The position numbers were made by a program, and so were the translations under genes. 39,256 nucleotides of DNA. Source: a virus. The notes under the pieces were generated by a model. That model was not told where the DNA came from. It searched no databases and saw nothing but the letters and a program-made list of their open reading frames with translations. Shown piece by piece: positions 21,274 to 29,773 of this stretch; positions within the stretch are counted from its first letter, which is position 1, and every line of letters begins with the position of its first letter. The stretch lies in IMG/VR virus record IMGVR_UViG_3300033153_006643, positions 1-39,256 of that record. One strand, given 5' to 3'.

Positions 21274-23477
21274 TATCTACCTTTCCTTCTTAGTCCAAAA
21301 TTCTCACTAAGGTCTCTGTCTAATAAACCATTTGATATATTTTCTCTAATCTTCTTAGTAATTACTAAGTCCAACATTCTTTCACCATCTGGTCCGACTG
21401 TCTCAGTAGATTCAATATCTGCAGAAGTGTTGTTGATAATATTAACTTGAACATTAGTGCCACCACCTTGAACGCCAAGTTTCCCGTTTCGTCTAATTAA
21501 TGGAAGAATTCCCTCGGGGCCAGCTTCGCCCATAAGTCCGGTGTTACCTCCGGCCAAAGGAAAAGATGTAGGGCTACTGACAACACCACCACTTGCGAAA
21601 GGGATAACTCTACCTTGATTAATGACTCCACCATTTGCGAAAGTAGGGCTTACGGTATTAGCTGAATTTGCTCCAAACTGAGAAGAACTTGCTGCTGCGG
21701 CACCTGTGCCTGCACTTGCAGGTCCACCACCTGCGAATAAAGTACCGATACCAAATTGTAACGCTCTGGCGAGTGGAGCAATAATTGTTGCTCTAATTAT
21801 AATTCTAGCTAATTCATCTAGAACTGTTTGAGTAAATTTAGCGAAATTAAATGTTCCCTTTTTTGTAAAATCTAAAATAGAATCTTCTAATACTTTAAAT
21901 GTTTTGACGAACGCTCTTTCAATTTGTGCTGCGACATTGACTGCTGAATTTCCTATTTTCCTAAGTCCTATTTCTGCACCTGTAGAGAGTGGGAGAAAAT
22001 TACCAAAGGTGTTATTTATTTTAACCATACCATCAGCGTAGGCATCAATATCTATTTTACCTTCTTTAAATTTTTTGTTTAATTCAGTTAATCTAATGTT
22101 AGCCACGGCATCATCATATTGATTAATGTTTATAATCCCTTCTTTTAATTTGAAATTTAAAAGATCAAGCGCATCGACTCCTTTTTTTGTATTCTTAGCA
22201 AAATCGCCTAATGCGTCTTCCATCTTTTTACCAAAATCTTCTGCAGGAGGAGGAAGTTCAGCTAGTTTTTTCTTAAAACCATCCAAGTCTTCTGTTAATC
22301 TTTTAATTTGTTGCAATAAAGTACCTGCGCCTCTCACATTAAAGAAGTCGAAAGTTTTCTTATCTGCATCTGTAGCAATTTTAGCGCGTCTTTCATTTAA
22401 TTCTGTTAATTGGTTATTTAAACTAGCTATTTTTTTGGTGGTTTTATCAATGTCTTCAACAAGTTGGTTCCGGCCAGGATTATTTATTTTATCTATTAAG
22501 AAGGCTACCGATATTCCGGCAGTAGCAAGTGCTGCGACTAAGAGTGAGATAGGATTTATAAATGCTAAAAGGGCACCACCTTTAATTGCCACACCTAGTG
22601 CTACAAGTTGTGATCCTAATTTAACAATAAGGCCTGCACTTAATATACCGCCAATAACTATTGCAAACTTTTTAAAATTATCTACCATAAAAAGTATAGC
22701 TGTCGCAAATTTGCTACTAAGACCTAGTTTTTGATTTACCTTGTCAATAGCATCTCTAAATGAATCCAAACCAATTGTAACTGCTTGTTGGAATGTTGTT
22801 CCAAGTTGTGCTGCATCTTTATTTAAATCTTTAAAGTTTTTACCAAGCGCATTTAAAACAACATCACTTGTAATTTTTCCACTCTCCGCAAATTTGATTA
22901 ATTGACCTCTAGTGATTTTTAATTCGTCAGCAAGTAATCCTGCAAAGGTTGCGTTGGCTTCTAATACTGAACGTAGTTCCTGACCTCTTAATGCGCCTGC
23001 GGATAATCCCTGTGTCAACTGAATGGTAGAGGCCGTGGCTTCTGCAGTAGTCGAACCGGACAATCTAAAGGTTTGTTGAAGTGCTGTGGTTACAGCGATA
23101 ATTTGTTCTGAACTTAATCCTAATTCTTTTGTAGATAATGCAACTCTATTATATGCTTCTGCAAGTGAAGCAACAGAAGTCCTGGTAAATCTAGCAGCTT
23201 GTTGTAATTGTTTAAATGCTTTATTTGCCGCTGCAGAACTTCCAGTAAAAACTTTGATACGGTCTCGAAGTAATTGAAAACTGTCGGCAGCTTTTATAAT
23301 TCCTCTAATACCAATACCTGCAATAGATAATTGAAATGCGCGTTTGAATACATCAAGAGTTTTAGATGTTTTAGCGACACCTTTATTTAGTTGGCCATAA
23401 TTCCGCGCAAGTTTTTTAATATCCTTGTCGCCTTGAACTACGTTAATTACTCTTATTGTCCGAACTTGCTGAGTCAT
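21273..23477 (-). CDS. Tail tape measure protein
   Basis: A 734-residue helical protein. Residues 60-220 (FQLLRDRIKVFTGSSAAANK ... GQELRSVLEANATFAGLLAD) are the typical tape-measure N-terminal domain. Hydrophobic segments lie around 265-330. A coiled-coil region follows, then the lambda H-like C-terminus with FANGGVINQ, FASGGVVSSP and GLMGEAGPEGILPL. It sets tail length and is ejected with the DNA. The short size predicts a fairly short tail, near 0.1 micrometre using the usual 0.15 nm per residue. It starts inside the end of the frameshift extension. Confidence 0.95.
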   Translation of the reverse strand: MTQQVRTIRVINVVQGDKDIKKLARNYGQLNKGVAKTSKTLDVFKRAFQLSIAGIGIRGIIKAADSFQLLRDRIKVFTGSSAAANKAFKQLQQAARFTRTSVASLAEAYNRVALSTKELGLSSEQIIAVTTALQQTFRLSGSTTAEATASTIQLTQGLSAGALRGQELRSVLEANATFAGLLADELKITRGQLIKFAESGKITSDVVLNALGKNFKDLNKDAAQLGTTFQQAVTIGLDSFRDAIDKVNQKLGLSSKFATAILFMVDNFKKFAIVIGGILSAGLIVKLGSQLVALGVAIKGGALLAFINPISLLVAALATAGISVAFLIDKINNPGRNQLVEDIDKTTKKIASLNNQLTELNERRAKIATDADKKTFDFFNVRGAGTLLQQIKRLTEDLDGFKKKLAELPPPAEDFGKKMEDALGDFAKNTKKGVDALDLLNFKLKEGIININQYDDAVANIRLTELNKKFKEGKIDIDAYADGMVKINNTFGNFLPLSTGAEIGLRKIGNSAVNVAAQIERAFVKTFKVLEDSILDFTKKGTFNFAKFTQTVLDELARIIIRATIIAPLARALQFGIGTLFAGGGPASAGTGAAAASSSQFGANSANTVSPTFANGGVINQGRVIPFASGGVVSSPTSFPLAGGNTGLMGEAGPEGILPLIRRNGKLGVQGGGTNVQVNIINNTSADIESTETVGPDGERMLDLVITKKIRENISNGLLDRDLSENFGLRRKGR

Positions 23478-24164
23478 TTTTACTCTTCTCTAGGTATTTA
23501 TAGTCTAGTCTTCTAATCAGATAAAGGAAGTCATTAAAATCATCTACCTCTTTAATTCTAGCAAAGTAATGGATGTCAGTAAAAGAAATTGGTGCCGCTT
23601 GCATGTTATTCCGGCATGTATTTAGTTCAAAAAACCAATCTCTATATATTTCAAAAGGCCCAAGGTCGGGTTCTATTTCCTTTCCCTTGGGTGCAACCTT
23701 GTCATAATAAAAGTCTAGATTTTCATGCCACTTAAGATACCACTCTATCCATGACTCTAGGAGTTTCCCACAGCTTCCAGATCATCTTTAAAAGACTCTG
23801 AAGCTGTCGAGTAAGCAAATAAATCATTTAGTAGTTCAGGAAGAGATGTGAAGAAATTAACCGCGTTATCTTTTGTGCAGTCTTGTTTTTTACCATCAAC
23901 TTCTACACCCTTCCAATCGATTAAACATGCGTCAACAAAAACCATTGCCATGATTTCGTTTTCTTTTTTGGCTGATAAGGTTCCTGATTCGATGCGTCTA
24001 GCATGTGGCTTGTGATGACGGGCCAAAGATTGCTTGACTCTATCTGAATTACCACCACCAAATCTTCTTAAATGAAATGCTACACCATCAGTAACTTCCA
24101 TCCAAATACCTTCTTTTTCTTCTTTAACATTGGTCTTGTATAGACCATCCAAATTGGTTTTCAT
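23443..24164 (-). CDS. Tail assembly chaperone fusion (G-T), by -1 ribosomal frameshift
   Basis: Downstream of the short chaperone, the -1 frame stays open for 106 codons (23763 to 23443) but has no plausible start. It reads LLESWIEWYLKWHENLDFYY, later DDFNDFLYLIRRLDYKYLEK, and ends inside the tape measure gene. Slippage on GGGAAAC joins it to the short product, giving a fusion of about 240 residues, the analogue of lambda gpGT. In lambda the T part binds major tail protein while G binds the tape measure. The extension lies exactly between the chaperone and the tape measure, as expected. Confidence 0.88.
23757..24164 (-). CDS. Tail assembly chaperone, short form (lambda G-like)
   Basis: Start ATG 24164 lies behind GGAGGG; the in-frame GTG 24176 is inside that site. 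The 135-residue product begins MKTNLDGLYKTNVKEEKEGI and has FHLRRFGGGNSDRVKQSLAR, the usual 'F..kR.gg.N..y...l' element of siphovirus tail chaperones, followed by acidic helices. It ends at TAG 23757-23759, three bases after the slippery site. It coats the tape measure during tail assembly. A strong terminator lies just upstream, so its mRNA comes partly by readthrough or from an unseen promoter. Confidence 0.88.
   Translation of the reverse strand: MKTNLDGLYKTNVKEEKEGIWMEVTDGVAFHLRRFGGGNSDRVKQSLARHHKPHARRIESGTLSAKKENEIMAMVFVDACLIDWKGVEVDGKKQDCTKDNAVNFFTSLPELLNDLFAYSTASESFKDDLEAVGNS
23763..23769 (-). promoter_or_regulatory. Slippery heptamer for -1 frameshifting
   Basis: On the coding strand the codons GTG GGA AAC contain G GGA AAC, a canonical X-XXY-YYZ heptamer closely related to lambda's GGGAAAG. 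The zero-frame stop TAG follows after one codon, and the -1 frame opens a 106-codon extension. Confidence 0.88.
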
Positions 24165-24193
24165 GTTGCCCTCCACGGTTTGTTAATATTAAA

Positions 24194-24220
24194 TAAAAAA
24201 ACCCCACTAGTAAAGTGGGG
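24194..24220 (-). terminator. Rho-independent terminator after the tail tube gene
   Basis: Read leftward: GCCCCAC, loop TTTACTA, GTGGGG, then T7. The stem is 24202-24207 with 24215-24220 and the T-run is 24201-24194. It lies between the tail tube and chaperone genes, where lambdoid phages reduce expression after the abundant tube protein. Confidence 0.88.
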
Positions 24221-24249
24221 CAAAACAGTTTCCTTCAGAATCATGTTTT

Positions 24250-25443
24250 TTATGTTGATTTATAAATAGTTAAAGCTGACTCTCCGGCATCCCCGACTTT
24301 GGCGGTGCCTGTCATTGAGATTAAAACGTCTTGGTTTTGGCCACCACTTGCAGGGTCATCAAAAGAGACTTGAACGGCAGGCATAAAATATGCGTAATAT
24401 CCGTCAGTGTTTTTAGTTAAGAAACCTAAAGAGAATGATACTTGTGATAATTTATTATCAAGCAATGACCACGAGTCATCTGCCAGATAAGCTGTGATTG
24501 ATATTTCAATAGCGGCTGTACCTTCGCTATAATCTACTGGAGCTGTTTCACCAATACATTTTTGTGGGGTTAAATTGTTATTAAGAGTTAGTGATACTGA
24601 TTGAATACAAAAAGATGTTTCGTTTAATGTTCCTGTCGATGAATTAATAAGGAAAGGCATATCAACAGAACCATTTAATGAATTAGAAGTGGCAGCGGCA
24701 TTAAGAGTTCTACCATCAGTCATTAGCTCTGGGTCAGTATCTACAGCTTGGTAATCGTTTCCTGCAAAAGTAAATGCCATTGTTGCTACTTCACCATAGG
24801 CAAAATTTAATGACATCTGTGCAGCAATCATTCCTCTATAGTTAATACCTTTAGTAGTAAGGTCTAAGAATTTCTTTTCCATTGAGAAAGATTTCTTAAT
24901 AAGACCAATACCAATCTTATCATTAACTTCAAAGTCGGTTCCTGCAGTCGGCCCTTCTGTAATCATATCGTCCGGTCCTGCATATCTAATCTGAGTAGCA
25001 GAAACAACTTCAGTAACCATTACTTGAGTATTGTTTTCTGCGTTTGTAAAATCTGTTAATGTTAAAAGGTCTCCTACTACTACTCCATCAGCGGCAAAGT
25101 CACCTGCGGCCCGATCAATTGTTTGACCGATAATTGTAATAGTCATGTCTACTGAAATGGGTGCTGAGACTGCGAAAGTTGAGAACATAGCTGATTCGAT
25201 AAAATCATCTACTACAACTTCTTTTGCTAATTCGTGATTTGTTTCACCACCAACAGTAAGGCCAACAACAATTTGTCCTGATGCCATTCTGTCAGTTCTG
25301 ATCTGTTGGGACTCTGTTGTTTCTGGTGTTCCAGAAAGTCCTTCACTCTTAAACCTAACGGTTTCAAAGTTTCCGGCAGCAGGTGTTACTCCGTAGACTG
25401 TTTCTTCAATGGCAGTAACCCTAACAAGGTTGGATGAACTCAT
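24250..25443 (-). CDS. Major tail (tube) protein
   Basis: A 397-residue protein with N-terminus SSNLVRVTAIEETVYGVTPA and GNFETVRFKSEGLSGTPETT - ESQQIRTDRMASGQIVVGL - TVGGETNHELAKEVVVDDFI, the clear signature of the phage tail tube family in lambda-type tails. It should form stacked rings making the tail tube. C-terminal residues (VQVSFDDPASGGQNQDVLIS) complete the beta barrel. Its position before the terminator and chaperone fits. Confidence 0.9.
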   Translation of the reverse strand: MSSSNLVRVTAIEETVYGVTPAAGNFETVRFKSEGLSGTPETTESQQIRTDRMASGQIVVGLTVGGETNHELAKEVVVDDFIESAMFSTFAVSAPISVDMTITIIGQTIDRAAGDFAADGVVVGDLLTLTDFTNAENNTQVMVTEVVSATQIRYAGPDDMITEGPTAGTDFEVNDKIGIGLIKKSFSMEKKFLDLTTKGINYRGMIAAQMSLNFAYGEVATMAFTFAGNDYQAVDTDPELMTDGRTLNAAATSNSLNGSVDMPFLINSSTGTLNETSFCIQSVSLTLNNNLTPQKCIGETAPVDYSEGTAAIEISITAYLADDSWSLLDNKLSQVSFSLGFLTKNTDGYYAYFMPAVQVSFDDPASGGQNQDVLISMTGTAKVGDAGESALTIYKST

Positions 25444-25455
25444 TTTTATCTCCTA

Positions 25456-25908
25456 TTACAAATTATTGTCTCTATAAAAGTTTATAGTAATTGAAGCGGA
25501 TTGATAACCTGCTTCTAGCTGTAAAGTAGCACCACTTTCAAAGTTTGGCGGCGTTACACCTTGTACAACTATATCATCAATTCTTTGGCCACGTAAAAGA
25601 TTTCTTAGTGTCTCGCACCTAGTTAATAGATCATCATAAATAGTAGACTTGACGCGATCCACCACATGAATAAATATAGAACCAAACTCCCGATAACAAC
25701 CATTTGTGTTATTGGCATAAAGGGAAGTAGCTTCTTCATTTGATCCGATAAATTGTAAACCTACCCATGGGATGTTTCTAGTAATCCCTGCATCAGTAAG
25801 TGTTTCGTTAAGTTCTTTATACATAGCGGTTAAGTCAACTATATTAGCTTCGGCAGAATTGGCAGCGATCCAAGTATTAAAACTATCTCTAACTACTTTA
25901 CTACTCAT
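25456..25908 (-). CDS. Tail terminator (lambda U / DUF4128-like)
   Basis: 150 residues with GITRNIPWVGLQFIGSNEEA, then REFGSIFIHVVDRVKSTIYD and LEAGYQSASITINFYRDN, the strand-helix order of siphovirus tail terminators that cap the finished tube and join it to the head. It sits directly before the tail tube gene. The assignment rests on pattern and position. Confidence 0.72.
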   Translation of the reverse strand: MSSKVVRDSFNTWIAANSAEANIVDLTAMYKELNETLTDAGITRNIPWVGLQFIGSNEEATSLYANNTNGCYREFGSIFIHVVDRVKSTIYDDLLTRCETLRNLLRGQRIDDIVVQGVTPPNFESGATLQLEAGYQSASITINFYRDNNL

Positions 25909-26714
25909 AAAATTCCTTCTGCAGAAAGTCTAATCGATATATAAGGATAAAGATACGGCCTACCATCTTTTTCGAAGCTAGTTCTATTTCCATGTGATCC
26001 GGCCACAGGGCCAATAGTTATGCCGCCATCACCACTTCTCATAAATCCTATGTTAATAAAATTGGCGATTGCTCTATAACGTCTTTTAATTGCTCTGCCT
26101 GTTAAATAATATGTGCCGCTTGGCAACAAGTTCCCTGTCTTTGTGGATCTTTTTCTTCCTTTATTATTCTGTTTGCCTTTTCTTCTACCAACAGTCGCTT
26201 GGGTTACTCTGTAATATTCCAGTTTTCTTGCATATGGATTTAAATTGACCATTCTTAATTCATCGCCTGGTTTAAAACCACCAATAGATTCAATATCTTT
26301 AACGAAAGAAGCTACTCCTGCCGGAGTCCTGGCCTGCTCTAACCCATTATGGTAGAGAACATTTTGCTCTCGATATTGTCCTGAGACCATTGGAGATTTT
26401 TCGTGAAGTCTTCTGAACATATCTAGAATCGCAACACCAACATCTGATTGAGCATAGTATTCGATTCGACCAAAAGGCAAAACTTTTGTATCGGGTTTTT
26501 CAAATCTACCATCGGTTCTTACTCGTGGCTTTTTAGGGAAACCTTTTACTTGTTCTTCTTTTAATACTTCTCGTGCAATAGAAAATGTTGCATTTTGATT
26601 ATTTATAGCGAGACCTTCAAGGGTTTGTTCCCCCCGTTTGTCTCCAACTAGATTGTAAGTGATTTGATTTTTACCAGTTCCTTCAGTAACTTTATATTCG
26701 ATAGACGCGCCCAT
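25905..26714 (-). CDS. Neck / head-tail joining protein
   Basis: 269 residues, rich in Arg and Lys, with ATFSIAREVLKEEQVKGFPK, RRKGKQNNKGRKRSTKTG and a C-terminal RPYLYPYISIRLSAEGIL. Proteins of this type (lambda Z or HK97 gp10 position) lie between the connector and tail terminator and complete the tail-head junction. I recognise the position better than the sequence. It overlaps the next gene by four bases. Confidence 0.6.
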   Translation of the reverse strand: MGASIEYKVTEGTGKNQITYNLVGDKRGEQTLEGLAINNQNATFSIAREVLKEEQVKGFPKKPRVRTDGRFEKPDTKVLPFGRIEYYAQSDVGVAILDMFRRLHEKSPMVSGQYREQNVLYHNGLEQARTPAGVASFVKDIESIGGFKPGDELRMVNLNPYARKLEYYRVTQATVGRRKGKQNNKGRKRSTKTGNLLPSGTYYLTGRAIKRRYRAIANFINIGFMRSGDGGITIGPVAGSHGNRTSFEKDGRPYLYPYISIRLSAEGIL

Positions 26715-27040
26715 TATGCTGTCCTCAATCTGTATCCGACAAGACGGCCTAATATAATCAACTCAACTACTTCTGTTATTGAATTGTTTCCCATAATAGT
26801 ATCTACAAGTAAGTCACCACGTTGAGGTTTTGGGAAACCTTTATCTGTTAACTCTCTTTGGCTTACTACAAATTCTTTTCCTTCTATTGTGGTCTCTTCA
26901 ATACCACCAAAGTTTCTAAAATAACTAGAGTTAGCGACTTTGATAGTCGCTGTCGTGGCACCTGCATCTCGCTCAATTAAAGTATCTCTACCTTGTAAAG
27001 CAATGATCGTGTGAAAAGCTGCAGTAAAACTATGTGACAT
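26714..27040 (-). CDS. Head-tail joining protein (lambda FII position)
   Basis: 108 residues beginning MSHSFTAAFHTIIALQGRDT, with strands EETTIEGKEFVVSQRELTDK and PQRGDLLVDTIMG. The 'GkefvVs...l....p.rGD.i' element is that of small beta-barrel head-tail joining proteins. It lies between the gp6-like connector and the neck protein, as expected, and overlaps the former by 11 bases. Confidence 0.7.
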   Translation of the reverse strand: MSHSFTAAFHTIIALQGRDTLIERDAGATTATIKVANSSYFRNFGGIEETTIEGKEFVVSQRELTDKGFPKPQRGDLLVDTIMGNNSITEVVELIILGRLVGYRLRTA

Positions 27041-27716
27041 AATTCTCCTTCACAAGTTTAACCGCGCCACGTTCACTTCTATATGTGTCAATGACATTTA
27101 AATAGTTTCCGAGAATCATTCCATAAGAACTTTTTCTTTCGTTAGCTTGAAGAGTGTAATCGAAGTCGATAGACATAACTCCTGGAATTGCCATACGTTG
27201 CACATTGTTTCCAAAGTCTACTTCTATACCATTGATCTTTTTGTTATATCGTTCAGATACTAAATTAAAAACAACATCTTCTATTGGTGTTGGTGTTGTT
27301 GCAAAACCTGCATCGTAAACCACTTCGACCTGTGAAGCATGACCGTATTCTGTAAACCAATTCATGTAAACATTTGAAGTAGATTTACGTTTAATCTTAC
27401 CAGACTCTCCATGTAATAAAGTTTCTGGAGCAGTCAATGTTGTTTCATTATTTCCGGTTGGGAGTATTTCTATTTCCTTAACCGTAGTAATTGCTGTCAC
27501 AGGATAATGAAAAAGATATAATTGTTTTCTTTCATATGCTGAATAGTCTTGCGCCTCATATGTCTGAGTATAAGAAGCGGTTAATAGTTTACGGCCACAG
27601 TAACCTTCTATTGCATCAGAAATAATAGTGATTTGATCTGTTAAAAATTGGTCATACGTTATTGTTAATTCATTAACATATGCTTTCATATCTATTAAGC
27701 TTACTAGCATTGTCAT
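27030..27716 (-). CDS. Head-tail connector (gp6/gp15-like)
   Basis: The N-terminal LIDMKAYVNELTITYDQFLT followed by DQITIISDAIEGYCGRKLLT is the signature of HK97 gp6-type connectors that form a ring under the portal. A middle beta region (LFHYPVTAITTVKEIEI) and helices (VFNLVSERYNKK) complete it. GGAG lies eight bases before ATG 27716. At 228 residues it is a normal size for the longer members. Confidence 0.85.
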   Translation of the reverse strand: MTMLVSLIDMKAYVNELTITYDQFLTDQITIISDAIEGYCGRKLLTASYTQTYEAQDYSAYERKQLYLFHYPVTAITTVKEIEILPTGNNETTLTAPETLLHGESGKIKRKSTSNVYMNWFTEYGHASQVEVVYDAGFATTPTPIEDVVFNLVSERYNKKINGIEVDFGNNVQRMAIPGVMSIDFDYTLQANERKSSYGMILGNYLNVIDTYRSERGAVKLVKENYVT

Positions 27717-27991
27717 AGGTCTAACTCCAAGTGTGATGCGATTTGCTTCTGACCACCTTCTAGAGCATGTAGTCTTTCTCTTAGTTTTCTAATATCGTCT
27801 TCTTTAAGTTCTCTTAATTCTTCATCATGTCTTGAACACATTGTTTCTACACTGTCGTGCTTGGTTAATAATTTGGCCAGTTCAATTCTGATTTCCTGAA
27901 GTGTCTTAACAATGTCTTTAAAATACCATGCGTTAGCGGCTAACAATAATCCTACAATAACTCCAAGAATTTCTAATGTTCTATTATCCAC
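27713..27991 (-). CDS. Membrane-anchored coiled-coil protein (XhlA/spanin-like)
   Basis: Start GTG 27991 with GAGG nine bases upstream. One N-terminal transmembrane helix (LEILGVIVGLLLAANAWYF, about residues 6-24) is followed by a long charged helix with heptads (VKTLQEIRIELAKLLTKHDS ... EELRELKEDDIRKLRERLHA). This layout resembles haemolysin XhlA or an inner-membrane spanin. Finding such a protein between the connector and a papain-like enzyme gene, inside the head-tail block, is unusual and suggests a role in lysis or entry. The function is inference. Confidence 0.65.
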   Translation of the reverse strand: MDNRTLEILGVIVGLLLAANAWYFKDIVKTLQEIRIELAKLLTKHDSVETMCSRHDEELRELKEDDIRKLRERLHALEGGQKQIASHLELDL

Positions 27992-28454
27992 GACTTACTG
28001 CCTCGTATAAATCTTTAGGTGTTACCAAATCTAATGGCTTCCTTAATGTTATCTTATTGTCTAATGCCAAGGCAATTAACTCGGAGCATATAAACGCTTT
28101 TGGGCCATCTGCGAACATCCTGAACCCAGTGATTCTATTGATGAATATGGATAATATGTTTTTTATTGAATATGGTTTCTGGAGATTGTCTATGGCGAAT
28201 TTTATTAATTCTCTTCTGTATTTGTCTGACAAATCAAAACCAACCTCTTTCACTTTTATATTATTTCCCGACCAATTCTTATCTGTAATTAAATGTACTT
28301 CGCCATGCGATGCTTCAAATATGATCCATCTCTCTGTGTACTCATCATAAAACCTTATGTAGGCATGAGAATAAGCTGACCAATATTGGAACACTCTAAT
28401 AAGGAATGAAAATAGTTTAAATTTAATGGGTCTCGAAAATCCTACATATATCAT
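27984..28454 (-). CDS. Permuted papain-like (YiiX/YaeF-type, NlpC/P60 superfamily) enzyme
   Basis: The sequence has the order of the circularly permuted papain-like amidases: an early His in YWSAYSHAYIRFYD (His30), an acidic residue in FEASHGEVHL (Glu47), and a late Cys in KAFICSELIALAL (Cys123) on a helix. These enzymes cut peptide, amide or lipid-linked bonds at membranes or in the cell wall. The N-terminus (FKLFSFLIRVFQYW) is amphipathic. With the membrane coiled-coil gene next to it, a wall-degrading or membrane-acting virion enzyme is plausible. It is a second cysteine hydrolase, distinct from the K-like one at 20113. Confidence 0.7.
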   Translation of the reverse strand: MIYVGFSRPIKFKLFSFLIRVFQYWSAYSHAYIRFYDEYTERWIIFEASHGEVHLITDKNWSGNNIKVKEVGFDLSDKYRRELIKFAIDNLQKPYSIKNILSIFINRITGFRMFADGPKAFICSELIALALDNKITLRKPLDLVTPKDLYEAVSRG

Positions 28455-28861
28455 GTTTTAACCTCGTCTAACCCAAAGTTAATACCTATTGTTTTTGCTG
28501 TGCCTACAGGAAGATATAAAACCACACTAATAGTCATACCGATATAAAGATCAGCATCATATGTACTATGATGTCTATAAGTATCTTTTGCTACATTAGC
28601 GTTAAAAGCAAATTGATTAAGTAAATAATTAGGGATAGTGCTATATGTCCCTGAATCATCATCTAAAATTAAAAGGTCTACAGTGACACCTTCTGGTGCC
28701 CACATTATTTCCAGTTCGGTTATTTTTACATGAGAATATGTTATGTCGAAGTCAATTGTATTAGCACCATCTGTACAAACAACAGTGGTTCCGTGGACTC
28801 TTTTATATAGCTTTCCTTCATCGACAGTTTTTTTCTTATATGGGGATTCTTGGATTTGCAT
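28451..28861 (-). CDS. Hypothetical virion-appendage protein
   Basis: 136 residues, beta-rich (KRVHGTTVVCTDGANTIDFD, KITELEIMWAPEGVTVDLLI), with no signal or membrane segment. It belongs to a run of similarly built genes between the collagen-like and connector genes, so it may be part of a fibre or capsid decoration. No family is recognised. Confidence 0.55.
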   Translation of the reverse strand: MQIQESPYKKKTVDEGKLYKRVHGTTVVCTDGANTIDFDITYSHVKITELEIMWAPEGVTVDLLILDDDSGTYSTIPNYLLNQFAFNANVAKDTYRHHSTYDADLYIGMTISVVLYLPVGTAKTIGINFGLDEVKT

Positions 28862-28862
28862 A

Positions 28863-29363
28863 TTAGTTAACCTGTATTAAAGAACTTATATATTTTTTAG
28901 CTTGGCCAGTTCCATTTGAAGCTCTTGATTGAATCTTAATTGAACTAGTCGATGTGATAGGAAAGTTTGGTGTAAAGAAAAAAGCATTAGTGCCACTATT
29001 CCATGAAATATATAATGGTGGTTGGGCCGCTTTATCCCAATCACTCACAACTTGAAGTTCACTGTTTAATATATCGAAAATCTCTACTCCATCTATTTCA
29101 AGACGAGTGTATGTAGAATTAGAATTAAACTGAACCATAAAGCCTGATACTGTATGTACTCCAGTGAATGTTGCAATGTCTGTATATGTAATATCATTCA
29201 ATGTTATGTTTTGATTATATAGTTGAGTTACTTTAAAATCGGAACTTAAGTCTGAGGCAGATTCGACTTTAATTCTATCGCCTGTGTTTCCAATTATAGA
29301 ACCATCCGTTCCACCTTTTATTTTTACCCAACCTTGAATTTGTCTCAGGATTCCACCAATCAT
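28863..29363 (-). CDS. Hypothetical virion-appendage protein
   Basis: 166 residues beginning MIGGILRQIQGWVKIKGGTD, with GNTGDRIKVESASDLSSDFK and later beta strands (FMVQFNSNSTYTRLEIDGVE). The 'GwvkI....g..i......l.V' start resembles that of small phage neck or baseplate beta-sandwich proteins. It lies one base from the next gene. Role unknown. Confidence 0.55.
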   Translation of the reverse strand: MIGGILRQIQGWVKIKGGTDGSIIGNTGDRIKVESASDLSSDFKVTQLYNQNITLNDITYTDIATFTGVHTVSGFMVQFNSNSTYTRLEIDGVEIFDILNSELQVVSDWDKAAQPPLYISWNSGTNAFFFTPNFPITSTSSIKIQSRASNGTGQAKKYISSLIQVN

Positions 29364-29773
29364 ATTTCACTCACTTGAATATTTGTTACTGAGTCATTCA
29401 CATATGTATAAGCAGTCGTGATTGTCCTAAGAACTGTTGTTCCATCTGCCGGATCGTAAATCTTTAAAGCTTCACTTGTAACTAAATCGTTAGTATATGA
29501 AACATCATTCTTGGCTATTCTATTTGGTGTTGTTTGAGTGAATCCATTAAATACTTCAAGCGATGATATGTTCTCATTAACATAGGTCGGTTTACATGTG
29601 TGGCTAGGGATTGTTTGTTTTATTATCCCACCGATCTTTTCTATTAAATGAGTATCAAGAGATTCAAAAGAAATTCCTTTGGTCGCTAAGAAATCGGAAG
29701 AGGGTTTAATCTCTTCCGACTCTAATTCTATTGAATCACGTTGACCGATCAAGGCCTTTACTTTACTGACCAT
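29360..29773 (-). CDS. Hypothetical virion-appendage protein
   Basis: 137 residues with an acidic N-terminal part (VKALIGQRDSIELESEEIKP) and Thr/Asn-rich strands afterwards (DPADGTTVLRTITTAYTYVN). It shares start/stop overlaps with both neighbours, so it is co-translated with the fibre-like gene upstream. Probably structural; no family recognised. Confidence 0.55.
   Translation of the reverse strand: MVSKVKALIGQRDSIELESEEIKPSSDFLATKGISFESLDTHLIEKIGGIIKQTIPSHTCKPTYVNENISSLEVFNGFTQTTPNRIAKNDVSYTNDLVTSEALKIYDPADGTTVLRTITTAYTYVNDSVTNIQVSEI

Noticed and set aside
22126-22734. A 202-codon rightward frame
   Set aside because: It lies entirely antisense to the tape measure gene and has the Ser/Leu/Pro-rich composition of a reverse-frame shadow, with no ribosome site.
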